Source of the DNA: a virus
Reading direction: 5' to 3' (one strand)
Virus record (IMG/VR): IMGVR_UViG_3300044623_000161
Span: 1 to 20,867 of that record
Length of the DNA stretch: 20,867 nucleotides
The notes under the pieces were generated by a model. That model saw nothing but the letters and a program-made list of their open reading frames with translations. It was not told where the DNA came from and made no database searches. A program made the translations under genes and the position numbers. Of the stretch, positions 1 to 8,300 are shown piece after piece; the first letter of the stretch is position 1; each line of letters begins with the position of its first letter.

Positions 1-266
1 GTGACAGACGATGTCGATGCGGTTGTGCTTGTCCCCGTAAGGACTCCGCTGAAAGCCCCAGTAGTTGAAGAGATACCGGCGGAGAATGTGTTGAGTCCCG
101 TAAAGGTGTTTGTGCTAAGAGTTGCACCAACAGCTGCTTCCCCAACTGAACTAACTTTTTCATTGGCCGCGATGACAACTGAGGTCTTCGCTAAAGAAGC
201 CGACAAGCCCTGGAGTCTCCTATTCAACAACCTGGCTTGCTGCTGTAGCTGCCTATTTGATGCCAT
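1..266 (-). CDS. Fibre-like virion protein, N-terminal part (runs off window)
   Basis: An open frame begins with ATG at 266 (overlapping the upstream TAA as TAATG) and stays open for 88 codons to base 1, so the gene continues outside the window. The first ~25 residues are rich in Gln, Leu and Arg (MASNRQLQQQARLLNRRLQG), suggesting an amphipathic or coiled-coil attachment segment. From about residue 48 the sequence becomes the low-complexity Thr/Ser/Gly style of trimeric phage fibres, with NTFTGLNTFSAG and GAFSGVLTG, much like the TNTFTGANTFQGNV stretch of the gp17-like fibre in this window. I infer a third adsorption or fibre component. The stop-to-start overlap and same direction tie it to the 266-568 gene. 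No recognisable ribosome site beyond a weak GGGTG. Only the N-terminus is visible, so the exact role is unknown. Confidence 0.75.
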   Translation of the reverse strand, partial: MASNRQLQQQARLLNRRLQGLSASLAKTSVVIAANEKVSSVGEAAVGATLSTNTFTGLNTFSAGISSTTGAFSGVLTGTSTTASTSSV

Positions 267-568
267 TAGGCGAACACCCGGTATGGAATGGAGGGCTCAG
301 GGGTAAAGGTAGGGAGCCCCTCGATCACCTCAGGGGTCAACTCGATCATCGCTCGGATGTTGGTGTGCCAACGGGTGTCACCGGGACTGATGATGTTGCC
401 ATCGATGTCGGTCTTAGGTGGGATAGCACCGATGTGGTCAATGGAGATGCCTTCAGTAGGGACCACCGTGACCTCACCTTCGTGATCCGTGGTCTCCTGG
501 GCAAGGCCAGCAGCGATGAGGATGTCTTCCATAGCGGACTCTGTGGGGGTGCGGAGCATATAGTCCAT
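266..568 (-). CDS. Small conserved-looking phage protein of unknown function, 100 aa
   Basis: It starts 6 bases after the stop of the lectin-like fibre and its own TAA overlaps the next ATG, so it sits in the accessory fibre operon. The protein is acidic and soluble with no membrane segment. It reads MDYMLRTPTESAM at the N-terminus, then a central ISIDHIGAIPPKTDIDGN stretch, RWHTNIRAMIELTPE, and a proline-rich end finishing PYRVFA. This layout (an IDxIG segment, a WHxNIR segment, a Pro-rich tail) reminds me of small proteins encoded next to tail or fibre genes in other tailed phages, but I cannot name a family with certainty. A second in-frame ATG lies three codons on (MLRT); neither has a good Shine-Dalgarno. 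Possible roles are a fibre accessory, a chaperone or a minor virion protein; all are inference. Confidence 0.7.
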   Translation of the reverse strand: MDYMLRTPTESAMEDILIAAGLAQETTDHEGEVTVVPTEGISIDHIGAIPPKTDIDGNIISPGDTRWHTNIRAMIELTPEVIEGLPTFTPEPSIPYRVFA

Positions 569-573
569 GGTGT

Positions 574-2844
574 TTAGGGGGTCGTTAGGGTTTGGAGTTG
601 GGCGTTGGAAAGGCGCGTTGGGAAGTACTTGATTGACTTGATCAATCCATTTAGCACAAGACTACTAGTTCCGTTATCCGCGTAAAGTTTGAGCGTATTC
701 AATCCAACCGGAACTGCTCCTGAACCATCTGTTCGCATAGTTCCACCGTTGCTACACATGGCAAAGTCGTTCAGCGAATAGGCAGTACCAATACGCACAT
801 TCCCAGAGGTGACTGTTGGATACATTTCAGCACTGTTCACCCCGCCGCTGTAGTAATCAACATATCCCTTCCTGATACCAATGCGGTTAGTTGCAGAACT
901 ACCTGTACCGACACTCAATTCAATACCTGAATTATCAGTAGCCGATCCGTTGTAGGTCAAATTGCTTATGGCCGTACCTTCGGACTGGTTGAACCAACTA
1001 CTGATATCGCTCATGTAGCAAGTGTCTAAAGTCCGCGTGACCCCACTCGCACCCGTAGGGATGTAGGAGGATGCGCCGGAGCCGAGTTCTAGTTGTGCGC
1101 CGTAAACAAGAATGTCAGGCGTTAATGATGTACTGTTGTTTCCAAGCATAAAGAATCCAACCAAAGCGGAACCAGATGTTCTCGTCGTTTGGAATCTTTG
1201 CCATGTTGGCGTGACGGTGAAATTTACCCATGTATCGTTTTGATACAACGATAATGTATGGTTGCCTGATGTGTTCGACTTCATCCACAAAGACATTGTG
1301 TACGGGCTTGTCTGACTTGTGATGTAGTAAAGTCGCGGAGAACCGCCACCGTCTGCAACCGCAAATTGAAGACGAGTGCAGGTCGAGTCATTTGCTGGGT
1401 TTGTTGCTGTATATGGGTTGGTAACTGTTACAGTTCCTCCAGCAGCATTTCCACCTGTAAACCAATTTCCACCCTGAAGCGTGTTTGAGAACGGCAAGTA
1501 GTTCACCGTCTGCCCCTCAATTAATAAACCACGCGGTTCAGTTGTATTGACTGTAGCTAGGGATGTAGTTGTCGGGATGTAAGCAGTAGCAGGATCCCCG
1601 GTGTTTACATATTCAACTTGCGCTCCACAAATTGATATGTCAAGTCCTGCAACAAGTCCTTCTAATGCAAATTTGGTTATTGATATCAGGGAACTAAAAC
1701 TAAATCGCTGCCATACTGGAGTTGCAGTCCAAGCAGTACCACCGCCTGTTACATCTTCGATTAAAACCGACTGATTAGCAGTTGTGTTCGATTTAATATA
1801 TAACGAGAATCTAAGGGCTTTGCCAGATACGGCTGAAAGACTTAGTGGTTGTGTTATTCCAGAGGCAGAAACGCTTGATTGCAATCTTGTAGCAGTACCA
1901 CTAAACCCATCAGGTACTCCAGCAGCTGTGTAATTGGATGTGAGCGTTGCTGCTGTGCCATACTTTTGCGCCCAAGGTGATGTCGAAAAGTTATTCGATT
2001 GCAGTACTAAGTTAGTACGGCTTGTGAGAAGTGCATTGTCGAACCGAGGGGCGTAGTAGGCCGCTGTGGTCGTGGGGTAGTAGGTTTGAGCGGTAGAGCC
2101 GGGGTTGATTTGGAAACCCCAAACCAAGATTCCACTAGTGCCATCGCCAGAAAAAGCAGTGAAGTTAGAATTTGGATGCACTCTAATTATGAACGTATTA
2201 GACGTTGACGCAGTTTGTTGTACAAAAGTAAAACTTATTTTTCTCCAACCTATTGCATCCGGTGTACCAATGACAAGATTGCTTCCCCCCGAAAAACTAA
2301 TGCTTTGATTGGTACTTAAATTAAAAGTTAAGGCATAAGGGCTAGCGGCAGCGTTGTCAAACAGATAAAAGAAATTGTAACCATTTGGCTTAACATAAAA
2401 AGAAATAGTGTATGGAAGTCCACTTGATAATACAAGACTCTGAATTATTCGATGATCTTGAGTATTAGTTGTATCTGGAATAACAGTTGTAATATCTGTT
2501 GTACTTCCACTTGGGGCAGGGATTTCACTTGGTGGAGCAGATGGCGTTATTAGGCTTTGTTTTGTCCACGATGTTCCAGATAAATCATTGGATGACTTAA
2601 ATATGTTCGCCCCTGCGTACTCCACATACCCACTTGAGTTCACAAAGGTCGCAGTACTGGCTCTGCTGAAGGTAAGCCTTGAGTCCAGCACACCCGTAGT
2701 AAAATCAAGGTTGAGCGTGGAGCCATCCCCTTGGTAGTTCGATGGCATCATTGTCGCCCGCCCACCCTTTCGCATACCCATCCCGCTGAATGGGATGAAG
2801 TTAGTGGGTGAACTCGTGGATGAGTAGGTATTGCTATATGTCAT
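574..2844 (-). CDS. Accessory tail fibre/receptor-binding protein with repeated lectin-like modules
   Basis: This 756-residue protein starts in an ATGA overlap with the large terminase stop, with GGAAAG seven bases upstream. Residues 1-75 form a distinct N-terminal segment (FSGMGMRKGGRATMMPSN, then LTFSRASTATFVNSSG) likely to attach to the particle. Three similar beta-rich modules follow at about 79-260, 277-425 and 447-597. Each has an N-terminal NxxxxSNxxxxxxW, a central YxxSxxxKxN, a TPxWQRF-type strand and a closing xxxGxQxExGxxxxxYIPT. Residues 609-756 look like a concanavalin/LamG-type beta-sandwich ending KSIKYFPTRLSNAQLQTL. Such modules in phage fibres are thought to bind surface sugars. 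T7 has no fibre after gene 19, so this is an extra adsorption protein. The module DNA is AT-richer than neighbouring genes. Receptor binding is inferred from fold style and position. Confidence 0.8.
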   Translation of the reverse strand: MTYSNTYSSTSSPTNFIPFSGMGMRKGGRATMMPSNYQGDGSTLNLDFTTGVLDSRLTFSRASTATFVNSSGYVEYAGANIFKSSNDLSGTSWTKQSLITPSAPPSEIPAPSGSTTDITTVIPDTTNTQDHRIIQSLVLSSGLPYTISFYVKPNGYNFFYLFDNAAASPYALTFNLSTNQSISFSGGSNLVIGTPDAIGWRKISFTFVQQTASTSNTFIIRVHPNSNFTAFSGDGTSGILVWGFQINPGSTAQTYYPTTTAAYYAPRFDNALLTSRTNLVLQSNNFSTSPWAQKYGTAATLTSNYTAAGVPDGFSGTATRLQSSVSASGITQPLSLSAVSGKALRFSLYIKSNTTANQSVLIEDVTGGGTAWTATPVWQRFSFSSLISITKFALEGLVAGLDISICGAQVEYVNTGDPATAYIPTTTSLATVNTTEPRGLLIEGQTVNYLPFSNTLQGGNWFTGGNAAGGTVTVTNPYTATNPANDSTCTRLQFAVADGGGSPRLYYITSQTSPYTMSLWMKSNTSGNHTLSLYQNDTWVNFTVTPTWQRFQTTRTSGSALVGFFMLGNNSTSLTPDILVYGAQLELGSGASSYIPTGASGVTRTLDTCYMSDISSWFNQSEGTAISNLTYNGSATDNSGIELSVGTGSSATNRIGIRKGYVDYYSGGVNSAEMYPTVTSGNVRIGTAYSLNDFAMCSNGGTMRTDGSGAVPVGLNTLKLYADNGTSSLVLNGLIKSIKYFPTRLSNAQLQTLTTP
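1054..2610 (-). repeat. Three diverged tandem beta-modules within the accessory fibre
   Basis: Three protein-level repeats of about 150-180 residues span roughly 2065-2610, 1570-2016 and 1054-1506. Shared landmarks are a conserved Trp near each start (SGTSW, STSPW, GGNW), a SxYxKxN-like strand (ISFYVKPN, FSLYIKSNT, MSLWMKSNT), a (W)QRF strand (GWRKISF, TPVWQRF, TPTWQRF) and a YIPTT-type end (YYPTT, YIPTT, YIPTG). They are too diverged to be a recent DNA duplication. They probably represent copies of one carbohydrate-binding-like jelly roll. Confidence 0.7.
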
Positions 2845-4523
2845 TGATTCTTTCCAAGCCAGTTGAGGCCTGAGGTTCCTTGGGTTCCGAAGGTTTTCGT
2901 ATATGCCCGCTCGACCCGTTCGAGTTCGACATCAATATCTCTTTGTTTCCTAGCGATGATCATCTTGTCCACATCAACTGCCACTGCTTTCGCCCAATAG
3001 CCCACGGCCATGGAGAGCGCATCGAGTCTGTCATCATGCCTGAGGCTCCCACGATCCCTTGTGATCCGGGTGAGTTGATAGAAGAGCTGATAGGACAACT
3101 GCTTCTCCGGCGGTAGCCCCTTGGTGGACTCATAGTCAGCCTTGATGACTGCCGGTTGCACGACGAGTCGATGCTGGTTGAGGATGGGTTCAAGGGTATC
3201 GATGATCCGCCGTTCCTTCTGAATGGAATGGCGTACCTCTTCGATGCTGCATGGCCATGAGTCCCGTAGGTACGGGGTCAGGAGCTGCGTGAACATTCCA
3301 TCCCCGAAGTTTGATTCGACGATGCACTTGTTGACCTTCTGATCCCTGGCAACCTTGGCGAGTGCTCTGAGGTTCTCAGGTGTGTAGCCACCACGGAGAC
3401 CACCGGCGGCGGTGAGGTGCATCCATCCATTGCTCATCTTCACGACGGCATACGCCGTTTCATCCTCACCTCGACCTGAGGGGTCAATGGCAAGTACGGA
3501 TCCTGCGAAGGGTATGAACTTGTCTGAGATGGATATGGGGTTGTGGTAGCGGTCACCACGGAAGCCAACGGCAGGTAGGTCTTCCTCGATCTTCTCCTTG
3601 GATCCTGACCACACCAAACGCTCCGGTGCTTGCTCCCAATCGCCACCATAGGCAATGAGGTCATGGAGTTTGAGGGGGTATCTGTCCTGATCAGCCAGAC
3701 TCGTATTGAGCATGAACTGAAGTTGGAACCCGCTTCGCCCATAGGACAGTGCTCGTTCCTGTAGATCCTCTTTGGAGAACCGCTTGGGGTCTGTAGGAGT
3801 CCCAACGATCTCTTGAGTCCACTCCTCTTGGATCGTGGGTGCCAAGCGACCACCGTAGGCGGTCATCTCGGTCTCTGAGGGGTACAGGGCTGGCCATATG
3901 CGGCACTCATAGCCTCGCTCTTGGAGGATGTTGTAGATGGACTCTTCGCTCTGAGGAGTCCCTAGGAAGATGACGCGCCCCCCAGGCTTGATGATTGCAT
4001 CGACTTCCTTGATGCGCTCCTGTAGTTGCTCCCTCATGGTGGAGGTGAGGCTGTTGTTGGCTACCTCCACATCGTCAAGGATCACTACATCAGCACGGGA
4101 GCCGGTTAACTGCCCGGTGATACCGAGGCTCTTGACACTTGGTGCATGGCTCGGTGGCGCAGGACCCACATCAAAGGCTATCGCTGAGTTCCTTTGGGTA
4201 TCCCTAGGCATCAAGTGCTGGTACATAGGCACTACCTGCATCAACTTCCGGCAGAACGAGGCGAACTCATCAGCCCGGTTCTTGGATGCAGAGACAACGA
4301 GGAACTGCTTCGTAGGATCCAACATCAATTCATGCATAACGAATGCTGAAGTGATCCAAGACTTCCCTACCCCACGGAAAGCAAGGGTGACAGATCGCCT
4401 TGGACCCCCTTGGAGCCATGATGCCATCTCATATTGCACCTTGGTGGGCGCAGGGAGCCCAAGTTCAGCCCAGACAAGGTGGAGTCCATTACGGAAGTCC
4501 TTGAGCCGGGGATCTATCTCCAT
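2841..4523 (-). CDS. terL: Terminase large subunit (T7 gp19-like)
   Basis: This is the ATP-driven DNA packaging motor and nuclease that cuts concatemers and threads DNA through the portal into the prohead. It has 560 residues against 586 in T7 gp19. The ATPase half shows a Walker A FRGVGKSW at about 49-56, a Walker B VVILDD at 146-151, and the coupling motif FLGTPQ at 186-191. The nuclease half shows an RNase H-like acidic set: AIDPSG with D347, IVESNFG with E403, and HDDRLDAL with D497/D498 and D501. All motifs are intact, so the protein should be active. The start ATG lies two bases after the small terminase stop. The gene's TGA overlaps the next ATG, coupling it to the accessory fibre. In T7 this gene sits near the right genome end; here at least three more genes follow. 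Confidence 0.97.
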   Translation of the reverse strand: MEIDPRLKDFRNGLHLVWAELGLPAPTKVQYEMASWLQGGPRRSVTLAFRGVGKSWITSAFVMHELMLDPTKQFLVVSASKNRADEFASFCRKLMQVVPMYQHLMPRDTQRNSAIAFDVGPAPPSHAPSVKSLGITGQLTGSRADVVILDDVEVANNSLTSTMREQLQERIKEVDAIIKPGGRVIFLGTPQSEESIYNILQERGYECRIWPALYPSETEMTAYGGRLAPTIQEEWTQEIVGTPTDPKRFSKEDLQERALSYGRSGFQLQFMLNTSLADQDRYPLKLHDLIAYGGDWEQAPERLVWSGSKEKIEEDLPAVGFRGDRYHNPISISDKFIPFAGSVLAIDPSGRGEDETAYAVVKMSNGWMHLTAAGGLRGGYTPENLRALAKVARDQKVNKCIVESNFGDGMFTQLLTPYLRDSWPCSIEEVRHSIQKERRIIDTLEPILNQHRLVVQPAVIKADYESTKGLPPEKQLSYQLFYQLTRITRDRGSLRHDDRLDALSMAVGYWAKAVAVDVDKMIIARKQRDIDVELERVERAYTKTFGTQGTSGLNWLGKNQ

Positions 4524-4525
4524 AC

Positions 4526-4753
4526 TTAGGTGCCGGTACGCAGATCTTCCTGATTATCAAAGGGCAGAGTCTGTGCAAGACGGAGAATTGGGGTACCCGC
4601 GAGAGCCACTTGATCCACCTGGTTGTCCTTGAGCATCTGACGGGCAACATTGAGGTCAGCGGGTGTCGCTTCCCCTGAGGCAACCCGGCGCAGCAGCTCA
4701 TTGCAGAGACTCGCATGGAGGCTCTTGAGGGTTTCCTTGGTGGGATCAGCCAT
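4526..4753 (-). CDS. terS: Terminase small subunit (T7 gp18-like)
   Basis: It recognises concatemeric DNA and recruits the large terminase for packaging. I chose the ATG at 4753 (MADPTKETLKSL), giving 75 residues, close to the 89 of T7 gp18; the ATG overlaps the upstream stop by 8 bases (ATGGCTGA). A longer frame exists back to 4870, but it would lie deep inside the upstream gene and its extra residues look unlike this family. The protein is helical, with GEATPADLNVARQMLKDN in the middle, a signature I know from small terminases of T7-like and cyanophage podoviruses, and a TLPFDNQED acidic tail that would face the large subunit. It lies directly before the large terminase with a two-base gap. 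No clear Shine-Dalgarno is present, so translation is probably coupled to the upstream gene. Confidence 0.92.
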   Translation of the reverse strand: MADPTKETLKSLHASLCNELLRRVASGEATPADLNVARQMLKDNQVDQVALAGTPILRLAQTLPFDNQEDLRTGT

Positions 4754-5138
4754 TGAGGAGTACTGCTCGTAGGAAAGTGGTTGAACCACCGACAGAGGCG
4801 AGGGCACCTGAAGTAACGATACGCATACGAGGCATCGTCTGAATGACCTGTGTGTAGTTCCTTGCTCCATTGGCGGTGCCTACATCAAAGTGACCAACAG
4901 GCATCTTCAATGAGCCAACAGGGACGCTGAGAAGAGTGAACCACTCCACATCATCAACGGTTCCTTGAACCTCAATCGTCGCTGTACCAACCGTTGTCGC
5001 TGTAGTGGTGGAACTAACGAGACTAAGTAGAAGCAATCCAACCGTTGATGAAATTGGGTTGTATGGATGCGTTGGACCGGTGATGCTGCTGTTAGTAGCA
5101 AAGTTGCTAGTTTTAGGCAGGAGATACTTGATTTGCAT
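4746..5138 (-). CDS. Unknown beta-rich virion-like protein, 130 aa
   Basis: I do not recognise a named family. The N-terminal ~35 residues are polar (Asn, Ser, Thr, Pro), then a run of short strands follows: STVGLLLLSLVSSTTTATTVGT is too polar on its right side to be a convincing membrane helix. Next come TIEVQGTVDDVEWFTLLSVP, VGHFDVGTA and MPRMRIVTSGAL. The pattern of an EVQGxxDxxxWFxL strand pair followed by a RMRIVTSG strand resembles small beta-sandwich decoration or head/tail accessory proteins seen in many phages. It sits between the putative holin-like gene (two-base gap) and the small terminase (8-base overlap), where T7 has no equivalent. Structural role is inference; lack of catalytic motifs and of a signal peptide argues against an enzyme or a lysis gene. 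Confidence 0.75.
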   Translation of the reverse strand: MQIKYLLPKTSNFATNSSITGPTHPYNPISSTVGLLLLSLVSSTTTATTVGTATIEVQGTVDDVEWFTLLSVPVGSLKMPVGHFDVGTANGARNYTQVIQTMPRMRIVTSGALASVGGSTTFLRAVLLNG

Positions 5139-5140
5139 AT

Positions 5141-5362
5141 TTATTTACTCGCTAGGGTGTACTGAAAGAGGGCTGAAACGATGGCAGCAATGACTCCTGC
5201 TGCACCAATGATGTATGAGCGTGACTGCTCTAGATGACGAACGCGATGATCTAACTCCTTGATTTCCCCTTGGGCAGCCTGACGCTGCTGTAGAAGCAGG
5301 TCGAGCTTTCCCTCAAGGCGGCCAATGGCAAGCATGACTTCATGGTCGAGTTGGGTATTCAT
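5141..5362 (-). CDS. Small coiled-coil membrane protein, probable holin-like lysis protein
   Basis: The 73-residue protein has a charged heptad-like helix at about residues 8-48 (AIGRLEGKLDLLLQQR, then EIKELDHRVRHLEQSR) and a single membrane helix at about 50-70 (YIIGAAGVIAAIVSALFQY) ending in LASK. This architecture matches the XhlA/haemolysin-type small phage membrane proteins, which often act with or as holins. Its place right after the tail fibre is where T7 encodes its holin gp17.5, which supports a lysis role by position. AAGG lies seven bases before the ATG. No endolysin or Rz-type gene is adjacent. It could instead be an inner-membrane anchor or inhibitor; lysis function is inference from fold and synteny. 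Confidence 0.75.
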   Translation of the reverse strand: MNTQLDHEVMLAIGRLEGKLDLLLQQRQAAQGEIKELDHRVRHLEQSRSYIIGAAGVIAAIVSALFQYTLASK

Positions 5363-5370
5363 GGGATGCC

Positions 5371-8300
5371 TTAGGAAATGCGGACGAGCGTGTAATGACC
5401 AGTAGGTGAATAGTTGGTGCCATTAGCGGTACTAGTACCTCTTGGTGGGCCAGCTGATTCAGTAAGGGTGTAGATGTAGCCACTAGTAGCACCCACGGCA
5501 CGCATTTTCCAAGTTCCACCATATCCTGCTTTAATGCGAAGTTGAGGATTTGAGCCCCCACCGACGCTAACGAGAAGATCAGATGTAGGGAAACACCACT
5601 GAGAATCGGGAGCTGTGACATTTGTTTGCCAGCCCATAAATTGAACAGATCCAATTCCGGTCAGCGATGGCGTATAGGGATTTGCCGCTGATTGTTCCCA
5701 AGTTGCATTACCGCTTCCATCACAGGTCAACACCTGCCCTGCCACTGGAGTACCCGAAGTAATCTTCAGTGGTCCATTGATAGTGATCTGATTGGTACTC
5801 GAAGTGGCACCCAAGGTCACCGGGGCAACCGTGGACATCGTTGCGTTCACCGTAAGAGCATCAGCCGCTGCATCACCCACCGTTACATTCCCTTGGAATG
5901 TGTTGGCACCCGTAAAGGTGTTAGTTCCACTAGCGGATACCGTGGGGATCGCTGTGTTCTTGAGTTGACCCGCATCGAAACCAAGGCCGGTACCCAAGGA
6001 GATCTCAGTGACATTTGCGGGACCACTAACCGCAGGGTTTCCCAGTAGACGGTAACCCAACTGTACCTGCTGCATCTTTCCATAGGTGACCTTGTTGTTA
6101 CCAATGGTTGGGGATGGGTAGGAGCTGGTAAGGTCACCTCCTGCAACTCCTAATGGAGAAGCACCGAGCACCTTCAGGGGTGAAGCGGCAGTACCGAGTC
6201 CCTCGAGGCAAGACACACCTAAGTTGTCTATCTGCGTTGTCGTGATAGTGACTGAACTCAGTTTGTTGGCAGCTACACCAGCAGCAGCAACAGCAGTGTT
6301 GTAGGCGTTGGTAGACGCAGTAACCGCATCAGTGACTTGGCCGGTAAGGGTTGTAAGGGCACCTGTAGTGGCAGCACCAATGTTTTCTGGAGTGATGACT
6401 ACGGAACCTGTTTGATTGTTCACCGTTGTAATGACAGGTACCGTCCATACCCCTTGGTTACTCCCATTGCAAGTCAACACCTTGCCATTCGCACCACCCT
6501 GGGGGATGACTAGGGTTCCGCTGACAGTGATGATGTCCGCTGGATCGTTACCAAGGTTTACATTGGCTTGGAATATCTGATTGGCACTGAAGGTCTTTAC
6601 ACCACTGATTGTTTGTGTTGTACCTTTAGTGACACCACCTAAATTACCCGTAGGGCTTGCCTCGCCATCGATACTGACCTTAACGGCACCCGTAAGGCCG
6701 TTGACGGTTGTTACAGGAGCATTGGATGGTGCCGCCCAGGCAACAGTACCAATAGCACCATCTATTGCGGTGCAAGCCATGACACTACCAACGCTAGGGG
6801 TACCTGATCCACTGAACTTTAGTGTTCCTGTGATGGAGATTCCCGTACCAGCATTTTGTCCGATGGTCAGACCACCTGGACTGGAGAAACCTAGACCTGT
6901 TGTCAAGAGTCCTGAGAAGTATGCGTCACCATCAGCCTCGATGAATGAAGTGACACCACCTCCAGGTGCAACACCTTCCCAAACATGATCGTTGTCGTTG
7001 ACCCGTTGTACCTTGACTAGACCCGCTGGCTCAATAGATACGCCGTTAGACCCGTCGGTTCCTACAGCAGTTCCCGATGATGTGACCGTAGGAGCTACTG
7101 TGAACTTCTTCGCAGCAGCTATTGTCTGCGTGGTATTGGTATCTACAGCATTTGTAACTTGGGCTGCTGTGTAATCAGCCGTAGCAGGGGTGACATCACC
7201 AGCACGACCATTGAAGAGGTTGACTCCAACAGCACCATTCAAGGTGGCTGACACTACACCAGTTGATGCGTTGATAGACAGACCACTGCCTATCTTGATA
7301 CCGCCGAGGATGTCAGCAGTCGCTATAGGCAGCGTTGCATTCTGGTTGACACTGACAACACCCGCAGTAACCGATAGACCGCTACCGACCTGCATGATGC
7401 CCTGCTGATTCACCGTAGCAACAGGGATAGTGTTGGCTGTGTATGCACCGAGACCCGCAGCAGTAATTGTCACGGCACCCGTAGCACCGTTTACATTAGA
7501 CACACCCGCCGCTGTGGCGTTCTGCCAGATGACTTGGGTTCCATCACCGGAAGCCATCAGTACTTGACCATTGGTTCCACCAGGGATCCTTAAAGCACCC
7601 CCAACATAGATGATGTCATTGGACGCTGTACCGAGAGTCACGCTGTTCGTGAATACCTTAGCACCATTAATGTCTTGGTTTGTATCAATACTGACTGCTC
7701 CTACATCAGAAGCCGAGAGCGATACGGTAGGTCCTGCTTGGTTGTTGACCGATGTAACACCAGTAGCAGTCGGTGAAACCCATGCTGCTGATCCATCAAC
7801 ATCAAGACAAGTCAGCACCTTCCCGGCGGCCTGATTACCAATGACGAGGTTCAGGTCACTCGTAACAGTCAGGGTATCTGCGGCTGCGTTATCACCAAGC
7901 CCTACGCTCCCTGTGAAGTTCACGGGTCCCGCTACAGTCTGTGTTGCTCCCGTAGCACCCACGGCGATAGCACCAATGGATGCCGGTGTGATGACTACTG
8001 TTCCCGTAGATGGCGAAGCCGCCTCGGATCCCAGCTTGATGCCGTTGACAATCGATGACCACGCCACCGATCCATCATTCGTTGACGAAACAAGTGCTTT
8101 ACCACTGACAGCAGATCCGGTGACCTTCAGTGGAGCGTTGATCTCCACAGCACCCGTAAATGTCTTCTGCCCATCAATGGTCTGAATGCTATCGGTGAGG
8201 ACTACTGTTGCAGGGAGAGAACCAGCGTTAATGGTTGTTTCTTCCCAATGGACATCACCGGATGTACCGTTTGCTCCAAGGACATACTGCTTACCGTCTG

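Noticed and set aside
1-306. Plus-strand 101-codon open frame at the window start
   Set aside because: The minus strand here carries a stop-coupled fibre-type frame with recognisable repeats, which explains the region better.
630-655. Short inverted repeat GATTGA...TCAATC near the end of the accessory fibre gene, as a terminator
   Set aside because: The stem is only six AT-rich pairs, lies inside coding sequence and has no T-run on the minus strand.
3970-4632. Plus-strand 220-codon open frame opposite terL and terS
   Set aside because: It overlaps two well-supported terminase genes and its product shows no motif or plausible composition.
4526-4870. Longer small terminase starting at 4870 (114 residues)
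   Set aside because: The extra 39 residues lie inside the upstream gene and do not resemble the family; the ATG at 4753 gives the usual length and an 8-base overlap.
4960-5060. Hydrophobic TVGLLLLSLVSST stretch in the 130-residue protein as a membrane helix
   Set aside because: The hydrophobic part is only about ten residues and runs into a Thr/Ser-rich strand pattern, which fits a beta-strand better.
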